From Desulfobacteraceae bacterium (GTDB lineage: Bacteria; Desulfobacterota; Desulfobacteria; Desulfobacterales; Desulfobacteraceae), in assembly GCA_016743945.1 (NCBI GenBank), contig JADGFI010000031.1, forward strand, positions 1 to 64,000: a stretch of 64,000 nt of DNA. The letters are read 5' to 3'. Positions within the stretch are counted from its first letter, which is position 1. Each line of letters opens with the position of its first letter. This document shows positions 1 through 8,604 of the stretch, piece by piece. The position numbers and the translations under genes are program-made. The notes below the pieces were generated by a model that made no database searches, was not told the DNA's origin, and saw nothing but the letters and a program-made list of their open reading frames with translations.

Positions 1-155
1 ATACACGCTATGCAGTCTTCCGGTCGTACCGCTTCCACCTTCCCGTTTGAGTCAAGCTCAAGTACTTGTTTGGGACAAAAATGTACGCAGATACCACACC
101 CTTTACACCATTCTTTGTCAATTACATGTGTGATTGTTTTTCTTGTTTTGGTCAT
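1..155 (-). CDS. 4Fe-4S ferredoxin, probable 2-oxoacid:ferredoxin oxidoreductase delta subunit (partial)
   Basis: The reading frame starts at the ATG at 155 and runs off the left edge of the window, so only about the first 51 residues are visible. A complete first cluster motif (CKGCGICVHFCP) is followed by the start of a second (DCIACY). This is the layout of the small two-cluster ferredoxins that pass electrons within 2-oxoglutarate or branched-chain 2-oxoacid:ferredoxin oxidoreductases (KorD/VorD type). Subunit genes alpha and beta would be expected just outside the window. The next upstream ATG (169) hits a stop after five codons, which fixes the start. The delta-subunit assignment is an inference from motif spacing; a stand-alone ferredoxin is possible. 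Confidence 0.8.
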   Translation of the reverse strand, partial: MTKTRKTITHVIDKEWCKGCGICVHFCPKQVLELDSNGKVEAVRPEDCIAC

Positions 156-212
156 CTATTTTCTTCCATTTTTTTTACCGTATCCCCAAATCAGGTGTCC
201 TGAAGCGGGAGA

Positions 213-812
213 TCAGAAAAGACGAATCTGGATGCAGATCACGCCCTCCCCCTTGATTTTCCACAGGGATGAAACCGGCCCCTTCAGATCAAACAAATGA
301 CCCTTGGGCAACAAAATATCTTCACCATCAGGGCCCTTTATACAAATTTCATGATAGGGGGCATATACCAGAAATTGCCGGGCATCAACAGCCAGTTCAT
401 TTTCTCCAAAACACTTGAAGACATCCACCTTTGCCGTGCAATACCCCTGCTTTGTCATGATGTTAAAATCTTCAATGGGCCCGTCCGTCAGAAAGGCACG
501 GGTTTTCCAGTCTCCGGAAAATGTTACCCGATCAAATGCCCGGCATAATTGACAGCATTCACTCTTTTGGTGGAAAAGATCCATACCCTTGCCCGCCAAC
601 ATGACCAATATACGATCATATCCTGAAAAATCGGAAAAGGGTCCATTGCTGTTGACATGGGCCCGGCTGAGTCTCCAGAGAAAACCGTCACCTGTATCCC
701 CTTCACAGACCCGAAGCTCGCTGGTGGTTCCCTTGCCGTTTTTCCAGGGAACTTCCTTAAAATCTTCCGGCCCGATTATTTGATATTCCAGAGTTATTGA
801 ATCATCTACCAT
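213..812 (-). CDS. hutD: HutD family protein
   Basis: This 199-residue protein has the HutD hallmark near the N-terminus (EVPWKNGKGTTSEL) followed by WRLSRAHV and a cupin-like fold region. HutD proteins accompany histidine-utilisation genes and are thought to modulate the pathway, perhaps by binding formiminoglutamate or urocanate; the biochemical role is not settled. It is the last gene of the block FTCD-hutI-hutU and lies 17 bases downstream of FTCD on the same strand, so co-transcription is likely. The length matches the family. Confidence 0.88.
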   Translation of the reverse strand: MVDDSITLEYQIIGPEDFKEVPWKNGKGTTSELRVCEGDTGDGFLWRLSRAHVNSNGPFSDFSGYDRILVMLAGKGMDLFHQKSECCQLCRAFDRVTFSGDWKTRAFLTDGPIEDFNIMTKQGYCTAKVDVFKCFGENELAVDARQFLVYAPYHEICIKGPDGEDILLPKGHLFDLKGPVSSLWKIKGEGVICIQIRLF

Positions 813-829
813 TGAATCATCCCCCGGGC

Positions 830-2446
830 TTAAATGGTTTCCAAAATTTCAAGCACCCTGGCGCACATTTGCCTGGAGCGTTTTTCAATGGCACGGGTTT
901 CAGCCATGGTTTCAGCTTTAAAGGCCTCGTCTTTAATATCTTTCATATTGATAAGAACATTTTGGAATGCTCCCCAGATACCGGTTTCAAGGGCTTTTGC
1001 CCCTACCTGGACATCTGATTTGGATGCAGGGTTACCATATTTTGCCACCTCACACAGGGTATCCCATGCTCTGTCCCCCAGACGCATGGTGGTCAAAGGA
1101 ATCTGGATAGCCGCCTTAAGGCCGGCCTGCATTTTTGCACTGCGCGCCTCTTTTTCAGCCTCGGTGCCCACGGGAAGCCTCAGGCCCTCCATGTATTCGT
1201 TAAAGGCAGAGGTATCCGCATCAATCATGGGGATCAGCTCTCGGGTCAATTCATGGAGAACCGGGATACTCTTCTGCATATGGGATTCCACAGTTTCAAA
1301 TTTTCTCACGCCCTGGGTGAGTTTGGCAACCATGGACCCAAGTCCGATTCCCATGGCTGCCATGGCAGCAGAGGCAGACCCGCCTCCGGGAGCGGAAGAA
1401 CGGGCGGCTATTTCCTCGATAAACCCCCGCAGGCTCATGGACGCCAGTGGTTCTTCAGGCGGTTGGGCCACAATATATTCAATAACCTTGTCTTTGGGGA
1501 TAAATGGTGCCACGGAATTAAGTCCCAACCGTTCGCTGGCCAGCCTGATTTTCTGATCTTCTTCGTAGATGAATAAATTTTCTTGTTCAATATAATAGTC
1601 GGCAGCCATGAGCAGGGACTCTTTTGGGACAATACCGACAATCTCGGAACCTGCCACCCCGATGTTAAGGGCGGTGGCTTTTTTTTTAACCGCTTCAAAC
1701 AAAACATGAATGGGGGTCACATTGTAGTTGTTCAGGTTGACGGTGACCTGGGCCAGATTATACTCATCCACATACCAGCCCATGCCCTTGACATCCTTCA
1801 ACTCTCCGAGCTGATCCTTGCCCCGGCCAGCCTCCCGCAAATCCAGGGCAATGCGATGGGCCTGGTTGGCTGTTCCCAAAATATTGACATTATAGGCAAT
1901 GAGAAACATCCGTGCCCCCGTGGCGGTTGCTCCCCAGGAGGATACAAATTTGGCCGGGCCGAAATCAGGTTTCCAATGGGGATCTTTTAACCTATTTTCC
2001 AGGCCTTCGTATTCTCCCTGGCGGACATCGGGCAGCTTGCGACGGGATTCGTGCCGGGCGGCTTTTTCGTAAAGGAAAAAGGGAACTTCAAGTTCGTCGG
2101 CAGCCCGCCGGGCAAACTCTTCGGCAACAGCAGCACACTCTTCCATGGTCACATTGGCCACCGGGATAAAGGGGCAGACATCCATGGCACCAAAGCGGGG
2201 GTGTTCCCCATGGTGAAGGGCCATATCGATCTTTTCTTTTGCCACCCTTGCTGCTGCAAGAGCGCCCTCAATGACAGCTTTCTCATCCCCCACAAAGGTA
2301 TAAACCGTTCGGTGGGTGGATTTGCCCGGATCAACATCCAGCAGTGTACACCCGTCGGTGTCACGAATCGCATCGGCAATGGCATTGATCACCGCTTCAT
2401 CCCGTCCTTCGGAAAAATTGGGCACACACTCGATTATCTTTTTCAT
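830..2446 (-). CDS. ftcD: Bifunctional glutamate formimidoyltransferase / formimidoyl-THF cyclodeaminase
   Basis: This 538-residue protein has both halves of the FTCD fusion known from animals (human FTCD is about 541 residues). The formiminotransferase part occupies roughly residues 1-325 and begins with ECVPNFSEGRD. The cyclodeaminase part is roughly residues 335-538, with the glycine-rich loop SAPGGGSASAA. It moves the formimino group from formiminoglutamate to tetrahydrofolate and then releases ammonia to give methenyl-THF, which links histidine breakdown to the one-carbon pool. It sits between hutD and hutI in the same orientation. Many bacteria use HutG or HutF instead, so the folate-dependent route is informative here. 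Confidence 0.95.
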   Translation of the reverse strand: MKKIIECVPNFSEGRDEAVINAIADAIRDTDGCTLLDVDPGKSTHRTVYTFVGDEKAVIEGALAAARVAKEKIDMALHHGEHPRFGAMDVCPFIPVANVTMEECAAVAEEFARRAADELEVPFFLYEKAARHESRRKLPDVRQGEYEGLENRLKDPHWKPDFGPAKFVSSWGATATGARMFLIAYNVNILGTANQAHRIALDLREAGRGKDQLGELKDVKGMGWYVDEYNLAQVTVNLNNYNVTPIHVLFEAVKKKATALNIGVAGSEIVGIVPKESLLMAADYYIEQENLFIYEEDQKIRLASERLGLNSVAPFIPKDKVIEYIVAQPPEEPLASMSLRGFIEEIAARSSAPGGGSASAAMAAMGIGLGSMVAKLTQGVRKFETVESHMQKSIPVLHELTRELIPMIDADTSAFNEYMEGLRLPVGTEAEKEARSAKMQAGLKAAIQIPLTTMRLGDRAWDTLCEVAKYGNPASKSDVQVGAKALETGIWGAFQNVLINMKDIKDEAFKAETMAETRAIEKRSRQMCARVLEILETI

Positions 2447-2518
2447 TTTTTTATTCCTAGCTTACAATTCACAAAATTGATGGGTACAAACAATTTATAA
2501 TACAAATAAGGGGTTTCA

Positions 2519-3772
2519 TCATCTTTTACCGGATACAACAATTTTTCCGTTCTTGATAACTGTTTCCACAGTATTGACCCCAATATGGTAGGGGATATAG
2601 CGATAGGATGGAAATTCGAGGATGATCAGATCCCCCTGCTTTCCCTTGTCAATGCTACCGATGCTTTGGGCCCGGTTGACGGCCGCAGCCCCATTGATGG
2701 TCAGCGCTGTTATCGCTTCTTCGGGGCTCAGATTCATGTACAATGTTGCCAGGGCAAATACAAGGGGAATGGACTCTGAAAAACAGGAGCCCGGATTAAA
2801 ATCCGTTGCCAAGGCAACCGCACACCCTTGGTCAATCATATACCGGCCCCGGGCATAGGACTCTTTTAGACTGAATGCTGTGCCCGGCAAAAGGGTTGCC
2901 ACCACCCCTTTTTGGGCCATATCTTTTATGCCCTGGTCCGATGCCTGGAGAAGATGGTCGGCGGAAACAGCGCCCACCTCGGCAGCAAGCTCGGCACCGC
3001 CCAGCTGGACAATTTCATCTGCATGAATTTTGGCACCCAGCCCCAGTTCTTTTGCCCGTAAAAGCAATCGTTTCGACTGATCCAGGGAAAAAACATTTTT
3101 CTCACAAAAGATATCACAAAAATCAGCCAGCTTTTTTTCGGCCACTTCAGGCAGCATATCGATGATGAGATCAATGAATTGGTCCTCTTTTCCCTTGAAT
3201 TGGGGAGGCGTTGCATGGGCCCCCAGAAAGGTGGAGACGATATCCATGGGATGTTTTTTCCCCAAGTCCTTCATCACCTCCAACTGCTTGATCTCAGTAT
3301 CACGGTCCAGCCCGTAACCGCTCTTGCCTTCAACGGTTGTCACCCCGAAGGCCAGCATGGAATCCAGTCGTTTTAACCCTGAGTCCACAAGCGCTTGTTT
3401 GGAGGCATCCCGGGTGGCTTTGACTGAATTTGCAATGCCCCCACCCCGGTTCATGATATCCATGTAGCTGTCACCACGGAGCCGCCAGGCAAACTCATCC
3501 GGCCTGTACCCCCCAAAAACAAAGTGGGTATGGGAATCCACAAACCCGGGGAGCACCGCCTTGCCTTTGGCATCAATCACCTGAAACCCTGCGGTATTAA
3601 AATTTTTGAGAACCTCGTTGGAGTTACCCACGGCTTTGATGATACCGTCCTGAATGATCACGGCACCCTCTTCGATGATGCCAAGATCAGACATCTTCTT
3701 TCCCTGCTTTGCCTTAAATCCGCTGCAGGTAACCACCTGGGAAGCATTTTTTATGATTAGATTTCCACTCAT
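2519..3772 (-). CDS. hutI: Imidazolonepropionase
   Basis: HutI hydrolyses imidazolone-propionate to formiminoglutamate, the third step of histidine degradation. The amidohydrolase metal ligands are visible: HxH in DSHTHFVFGG, His in GAHATP and KIHADE, and Asp in ATDFNPGS. I chose the ATG at 3772 (417 residues) because GGAGAG lies at normal distance. The frame is open 22 codons further upstream to 3838, through a 16-base tandem repeat that contains extra ATGs and purine-rich ribosome-site copies. Gene order hutU-hutI-FTCD fits an operon. Confidence 0.94.
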   Translation of the reverse strand: MSGNLIIKNASQVVTCSGFKAKQGKKMSDLGIIEEGAVIIQDGIIKAVGNSNEVLKNFNTAGFQVIDAKGKAVLPGFVDSHTHFVFGGYRPDEFAWRLRGDSYMDIMNRGGGIANSVKATRDASKQALVDSGLKRLDSMLAFGVTTVEGKSGYGLDRDTEIKQLEVMKDLGKKHPMDIVSTFLGAHATPPQFKGKEDQFIDLIIDMLPEVAEKKLADFCDIFCEKNVFSLDQSKRLLLRAKELGLGAKIHADEIVQLGGAELAAEVGAVSADHLLQASDQGIKDMAQKGVVATLLPGTAFSLKESYARGRYMIDQGCAVALATDFNPGSCFSESIPLVFALATLYMNLSPEEAITALTINGAAAVNRAQSIGSIDKGKQGDLIILEFPSYRYIPYHIGVNTVETVIKNGKIVVSGKR

Positions 3773-3780
3773 ATTTTCTC

Positions 3781-3827
3781 TCCTGGCATTTTTTCCTCCT
3801 GGCATTTTTTCTTCCGGTATTTTTCCC
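3781..3827. repeat. 16-bp tandem repeat carrying ribosome-site/ATG copies ahead of hutI
   Basis: Two nearly identical 16-base units (3781-3796 and 3797-3812) and a third diverged unit (3813-3827) stand just upstream of the hutI start. On the minus strand each good unit reads as a purine-rich GGA(G/A)AAAAA stretch followed by ATGCC, so the region offers several Shine-Dalgarno-plus-ATG pairs in different frames. The 16-base period shifts the frame by one each time. It may be replication slippage; an effect on translation initiation is inferred. Confidence 0.7.
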
Positions 3828-3898
3828 AGGGTTTGCACCGGACATCATCTGCCCGATGCAACCCCCTAGGAAGGTTCAAAGAGGAAAGTTCAAATAAT

Positions 3899-5932
3899 TT
3901 ATTTTTTTATTTTTTCATCCACCAACGCCTGGATCATGGTCTCATCGGTGAGGTAGGGGATGGTGATATGGGCCTCGCCCTTACACATCTCATTAAACTC
4001 CACACAGGTTTCCATGGAATGTTCGTTCCGTGCCCAGGAACGTCTTGCAACACCGCCCATGACATCCCAGAGCATGGCCCGTTTTATGATGTCGTCTATG
4101 CGTGAACTTCCGTCAAGGACCAGGCCGAATCCGCCGTTGACAGCCTTGCCGATTCCGACGCCGCCGCCATTGTGAAGGGCCACAAGACTCATACCCCTGG
4201 CACAGTTTCCGGCAAAGCACTGAACCGCCATATCCGCCATGATATTACTGCCGTCCTTGATGTTTGCCGTTTCTCTGAAGGGTGAGTCTGTTCCGCCGGT
4301 ATCGTGGTGATCCCGGCCCAGCATCACGGGTCCTATTTCGCCTTTTCTGACCATGTCGTTGAATTTCAGGGCAATGTTTACCCGGCCCATGGCATCCTGG
4401 TAGAGGATCCTGGCCTGGGTTCCAACCACCAGCTTATTTTTATGGGCATCCCTGATCCAGATATAATTATCCCGGTCCTGGGATCGTCTGTCCGGATCAA
4501 TGCAGTCCATGGCAGCCTGGTCTGTCTTTAACAGATCTTCTTGTTTACCGGTGAGGCATACCCATCTAAAGGGGCCGTAACCATAATCAAACATCAAAGG
4601 CCCCATGATATCTTCAACATAGGAGGGAAAGATAAAACCGTCAAGGGTATTTTCCCCGTTTTTACAAATCTCGGTAACCCCTGCATCAAAAACAGACCGC
4701 ATGAAGGCATTGCCGTAATCAAAGAAATAGGTCCCTTTGTTCACCAGGGCTTTAATGAGGTTATAATGATGGACAAGAGTTGTGTCCACCATTTCAATAA
4801 ATTTTTCCGGATCATCCTTAAGCATACAAGTTCGCTGCTCAAAGGTCAGGCCCTGGGGACAATATCCGCCACCATGGGCCACATGACACGATGTCTGATC
4901 CGACAATAGCTCAATGTGAATATCGTTGTCCACGGCATATTCCAGCAGATCCACCACATTTCCATGGAAGGCAATGGCAAGGGGTCTTTTTTCTTGCATT
5001 GCCTTTTTTGCTGCTGCAAAGGTTTCACCAGGATCCTTTGTAACCATGCTGACCCAGCCCTGGTCATACCGGGTTTTAATTCTGGATTCGTCTACTTCTG
5101 CGATGATACCGACCCCGTTGGCAATCTCGATGGCCTTTCCCTGGGCACCGCTCATCCCGCCAAGACCAGATGTGACAAAAAGCTTGCCGGTAAGATCTCC
5201 GTCCTCGGGAACACCCAGTTCAAGCCTGGCTGCATTTAAAAGCGTACCATAGGTGCCGTGGACTATGCCCTGGGGACCAATATACATCCATCCGCCGGCG
5301 GTCATCTGTCCATAATTGGCAACCCCCAGAGACATGGCCCGTTCCCAGTTTTCCTGATCATCAAAAAGCCCGATCATAAGCGCGTTGGTGATAATGGCCC
5401 GGGGAGATGCGGGAGAAGATTTAAAAAGACCCAGAGGGTGCCCCGATTCCACCACAAGGGTCTGATCCTGGGTGATGTTTTCAAGATATTTTTTAATGAT
5501 CAGGTATTGCATCCAATTCTGGCAGACCTGACCGGTTTCACCATAGGTCACCATTTCATAAGGATACAGCCCGATTTCAAAGTCCAGGTTATTTTCTATC
5601 ATCACCTGGAAGGCTTTACCTTCAACGCATTTTCCCTTGTACTCGTCAATGGATTTACCATAAATACGACCCACAGGTCTGAATCGATACCCATAGATCC
5701 GGCCATAGGTTAAAAGCTCGTCCAAAAACTCAGGCGCCATTTTTTCGTGCCAGGCATCGGGCAAATATCGCAGGGCATTTTTAAGGGCCAGCTGGACTTC
5801 GCCGTGATTGAGAGTCATGGGCCGTTTTGGTGCTCTTCTGATCCCTTCTTCAAACTCCGGCATGGGGGGAAGTTGTGTAAAAATGTCATCCATTTTAATG
5901 GTCATTGCATTTGAAACATCTATATTCTTCAT
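3899..5932 (-). CDS. hutU: Urocanate hydratase (long form)
   Basis: HutU converts urocanate to imidazolone-propionate using a tightly bound NAD+. The 677-residue length matches the long, vertebrate-like urocanase group rather than the roughly 555-residue Pseudomonas/Bacillus type. Conserved blocks include TSGLGGMSGAQGKA (Rossmann region, about residues 255-268), QTSCHVAHGGGYCP and DYGNAFMRS. It begins the hut gene set in this window and is followed by hutI on the same strand. No histidine ammonia-lyase gene is visible next to it. A MarR-type regulator lies immediately upstream. Confidence 0.95.
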   Translation of the reverse strand: MKNIDVSNAMTIKMDDIFTQLPPMPEFEEGIRRAPKRPMTLNHGEVQLALKNALRYLPDAWHEKMAPEFLDELLTYGRIYGYRFRPVGRIYGKSIDEYKGKCVEGKAFQVMIENNLDFEIGLYPYEMVTYGETGQVCQNWMQYLIIKKYLENITQDQTLVVESGHPLGLFKSSPASPRAIITNALMIGLFDDQENWERAMSLGVANYGQMTAGGWMYIGPQGIVHGTYGTLLNAARLELGVPEDGDLTGKLFVTSGLGGMSGAQGKAIEIANGVGIIAEVDESRIKTRYDQGWVSMVTKDPGETFAAAKKAMQEKRPLAIAFHGNVVDLLEYAVDNDIHIELLSDQTSCHVAHGGGYCPQGLTFEQRTCMLKDDPEKFIEMVDTTLVHHYNLIKALVNKGTYFFDYGNAFMRSVFDAGVTEICKNGENTLDGFIFPSYVEDIMGPLMFDYGYGPFRWVCLTGKQEDLLKTDQAAMDCIDPDRRSQDRDNYIWIRDAHKNKLVVGTQARILYQDAMGRVNIALKFNDMVRKGEIGPVMLGRDHHDTGGTDSPFRETANIKDGSNIMADMAVQCFAGNCARGMSLVALHNGGGVGIGKAVNGGFGLVLDGSSRIDDIIKRAMLWDVMGGVARRSWARNEHSMETCVEFNEMCKGEAHITIPYLTDETMIQALVDEKIKK

Positions 5933-5975
5933 CCTGTTTATTTCTCCTTTCTCTTATATGAGTTGGGTATGGAAT

Positions 5976-6971
5976 TTAAGGATTTGTTATTCGGGATAAC
6001 CGCATACAGGTATTTTTCCCGGATCCATTTTTCTTAATTTCCATAAGTTTAAATTTATTTTTTTGAAACTTTTTTAAAAAACCTGAATTATTAATGTCTA
6101 TTTTTGTGGTAATGCAAACCACCTTTCTTTTTTCCAATTCATGGGCCATCTTGTCCAATAACACCTGGATGATATTATCCGAAGTTAGGCTCTTATCAAC
6201 CATAAGTGTTAATTCCGAATCATGATTTTCCGGATCCTTTTTTGAATCCTTTTTAGGGTCCAAGGTTGCAACGCAGGCGCTGATCAACTGTCCCTGATGG
6301 ACCGCCAGAAAAACAAGGGTATTCCGGCTTTCAAAAACCGCTTGTCGGGTATGATTAATCCAGTTGATATTTTCAGGCATTGCCTCTGGGTTTTCTGAAA
6401 TCCAGTCCAAAACCAGCGCCATAAAAGGTTCATGAAACTCATCTGTGTATTCAATGATATCCATCTTTTCTAAAACCTGGTTCAATCGAAGTTTCTTTTG
6501 AACCAGGCCCACCAGATCAATACCTGCCATCCCCTCTTCCAGGTCATCCAGAAGCCGAAGTATTTTGGATGGCCCACCCGTATCGGCCCGATCATCCATA
6601 TCCACCATACTTTCCTGGAGTGCATGCCATACCGGCTTGATTTCAGCGAGTATCTCCCTTCCCCGGTCCGTGAGGGTCACGGTTTTAATGCGTTTATCTT
6701 CACAGATCTTGAATATCTGAACAAACCCCTTTTTCTTCAGGGAGGTCACCATCTGACTGGCGCCTGAATGGGTAATTTCCAACTGTCTGGCAATGCGTGA
6801 AATCGTTACTTCCTGGTGGCTGTCAAGCAGATAAAAAACCGGGAACCAGGAGGCTTCAAAATTGATGCTTTCTTCTTTATAAATTTCTGAAAGATCGGTT
6901 AAAAATTTATCACTCAATCTTTTTAACCGTGTGCCGAAAAGCAAGGCCCCTGTTTTTTTATAAATCGACAT
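5976..6971 (-). CDS. MarR-type regulator fused to an acetyltransferase-like domain
   Basis: Residues about 1-150 form a MarR-like winged helix (EVTISRIARQLEITHSGASQ then KKKGFVQIFKICEDKR). The C-terminal half (about 190-331) looks like a GNAT N-acyltransferase (NTLVFLAVHQGQLISACVA, then ELTLMVDKSLTSDNIIQVLL). MarR-GNAT fusions are known, and their C-terminal half can modify or sense small molecules. The gene sits between hutU and the YjiH-like transporter, so local control of histidine or urocanate use is a reasonable inference. AT-rich direct repeats just upstream (6981-7050) are candidate self-operators. Confidence 0.82.
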   Translation of the reverse strand: MSIYKKTGALLFGTRLKRLSDKFLTDLSEIYKEESINFEASWFPVFYLLDSHQEVTISRIARQLEITHSGASQMVTSLKKKGFVQIFKICEDKRIKTVTLTDRGREILAEIKPVWHALQESMVDMDDRADTGGPSKILRLLDDLEEGMAGIDLVGLVQKKLRLNQVLEKMDIIEYTDEFHEPFMALVLDWISENPEAMPENINWINHTRQAVFESRNTLVFLAVHQGQLISACVATLDPKKDSKKDPENHDSELTLMVDKSLTSDNIIQVLLDKMAHELEKRKVVCITTKIDINNSGFLKKFQKNKFKLMEIKKNGSGKNTCMRLSRITNP

Positions 6972-6980
6972 ATTAATCCT

Positions 6981-7050
6981 TTAGTTTATTATTTATATAA
7001 TCCATTCAGTTTATATATTTATATAACAAATTAATAGCCCTTAGTTTACT
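6981..7050. promoter_or_regulatory. AT-rich direct repeats upstream of the MarR-type gene
   Basis: Three copies of a TTAGTTTA/TCAGTTTA element begin near 6981, 7006 and 7041. The first two continue into a shared TTATATAA tail. They occupy the space between the regulator start (6971) and the terminator of the upstream gene, so they probably contain the promoter and binding sites of the MarR-type protein. Function is inferred from position only. Confidence 0.4.
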
Positions 7051-7077
7051 AATTTACTCTTTTTTTTACTTAACAAA

Positions 7078-7106
7078 GGCTGCAAAGCCCAAGATACCTT
7101 GCAGCC
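7078..7106 (-). terminator. Hairpin terminator after the YjiH-type gene
   Basis: An 8-bp perfect stem (GGCTGCAA/TTGCAGCC) with a 13-base loop is followed by a short T-rich tail on both strands (TTTGTT on minus, TTTTTGTG on plus). It lies 17 bases beyond the stop of the membrane protein gene and separates it from the MarR-type gene. Confidence 0.65.
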
Positions 7107-7122
7107 TTTTTGTGCTTGTTCC

Positions 7123-8493
7123 TTAAAAAATAATATGGGCGGCAATGGCCACCAGAGGAATCGCAATAATCGTACGAATAAAAAAGATTGCAATCAGTTC
7201 CCAGACCTTTAACGGAATATCCGCCTCGAGCATGGCATTGGCACTTTCCGTAAAAAAAATGATCTGCACTGTGGAAAGGGTACAGACAAAAAACAAACTC
7301 ATTGTCGAAACCTTTGCACCCGAGGCAATGATAATGGGAAGCGCAATTTCGGTGATGGCAACCAGTACCGTGGAGGCAATGGCCTGGGCATCGGGCAGAC
7401 CCATCAGTTTTAAGTAGGGAGTCACAGGTCCCCCCAGCCAATCAAACACCGGCGTATAGGTTGCCAGAATCAAGGCCAGAGTTGCAATGGAAACCACATA
7501 TCCCACTATTTTCTGGGCAAATTTTACCGCGTCAAATGCCCCTTTGGTCAGCATGGATGGACGGGTGACAGCAGCTTTTTCAACGGCAGCATTTACGGCT
7601 TCGAAAAAGGTATCTTTGCAAAGGGGCGCGGGGATGCGCATCTGAGCTGTCTGCTGTCTGCCGTCGATATAGACATCTTTTTTCCGGGACAGCGGCGGGA
7701 TACGAGTAACAATGGCCGCCAGGATAAAGGTAATGATAAACGAAGAAATAATCACATGGGGCAGATATTCCATAATGCCGCCAATGGATGTCAGCAGGGC
7801 AAAAAATCCCAGACTGCAGATACTAAAATTTGTCGCAATGCTGGCTGCTTCTCTTTCGGTATAGTACCCGTTCTTATAAATTTTATTGGTAATGAAGATA
7901 CCCACGGCAGGGTCTGCCACAAAAGAGGTGACAGCATCCACCGCAGATCGACCGGGCAGGCGATAGAGCGGCCGCATCAGGGGAGCCATCAGGGTTCCGA
8001 TAAACTCCAAAAATCCATACTCTGTTAAAAACATGACCAGGGTTCCTGCAAGGGAAACCGTCAAAAGCACGCTGCTGCCGATATGGAAGGCAAGGCCACC
8101 GATATCTTTATGTAAAATCCACCCGGGCCCGATTTTAAAAACGATCATAATACCAAAAATCGCTGCCAGGCCAAAGAAGACTCCGCCCATGATCCCGTCT
8201 TTCTCATGATACTTCTTAAATACCGGTATCTGGGTGACCCGGGAAAGAATCCAGGTGGTGCACAACAAAAGCAAAATGCCCAGGGTAAGATAATCCAGAT
8301 TTCTTCCCAATATTTTCTTTATAAAATCAATGATAAGTATCAGGGGAATTTTAGACTCCCCGGAAGCGGTGGAAAAGGGGATAAAAAACAACATAATCCC
8401 CAACAGGCTGCCACAGATCGACTTGATTACACTGCCTGCCTCTCTGCCCTTTTTTACAACACCCACTCCATCTTTTTCCAGATTTACATCCAT
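7123..8493 (-). CDS. YjiH family membrane protein (nucleoside-recognition/Gate domain)
   Basis: This 456-residue protein has about ten predicted membrane segments and two Gate-type (nucleoside recognition) regions, around the segment VDAVTSFVADPAVGIFITNK and again in the C-terminal third. It matches the YjiH family of inner-membrane proteins, whose substrates are not firmly established. Its place next to hutU, hutI and FTCD suggests uptake of histidine, urocanate or another pathway compound, but that rests on context only. It has its own terminator downstream, so it may be expressed separately from hutU. Confidence 0.82.
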   Translation of the reverse strand: MDVNLEKDGVGVVKKGREAGSVIKSICGSLLGIMLFFIPFSTASGESKIPLILIIDFIKKILGRNLDYLTLGILLLLCTTWILSRVTQIPVFKKYHEKDGIMGGVFFGLAAIFGIMIVFKIGPGWILHKDIGGLAFHIGSSVLLTVSLAGTLVMFLTEYGFLEFIGTLMAPLMRPLYRLPGRSAVDAVTSFVADPAVGIFITNKIYKNGYYTEREAASIATNFSICSLGFFALLTSIGGIMEYLPHVIISSFIITFILAAIVTRIPPLSRKKDVYIDGRQQTAQMRIPAPLCKDTFFEAVNAAVEKAAVTRPSMLTKGAFDAVKFAQKIVGYVVSIATLALILATYTPVFDWLGGPVTPYLKLMGLPDAQAIASTVLVAITEIALPIIIASGAKVSTMSLFFVCTLSTVQIIFFTESANAMLEADIPLKVWELIAIFFIRTIIAIPLVAIAAHIIF

Positions 8494-8604
8494 GCTTCAC
8501 TTACTCCCTTTCTAGTGTATCATTAAAAATAGGAACGACCACATTTTAGTCAACCCGTCATGCCATCGTCCACACCTTCCATACAATCTTTAAAAAGCGA
8601 ACCA

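Noticed and set aside
834..1556. 240-codon plus-strand frame opposite FTCD
   Set aside because: It lies wholly antisense to a well-matched enzyme gene and has no recognisable domain or ribosome site.
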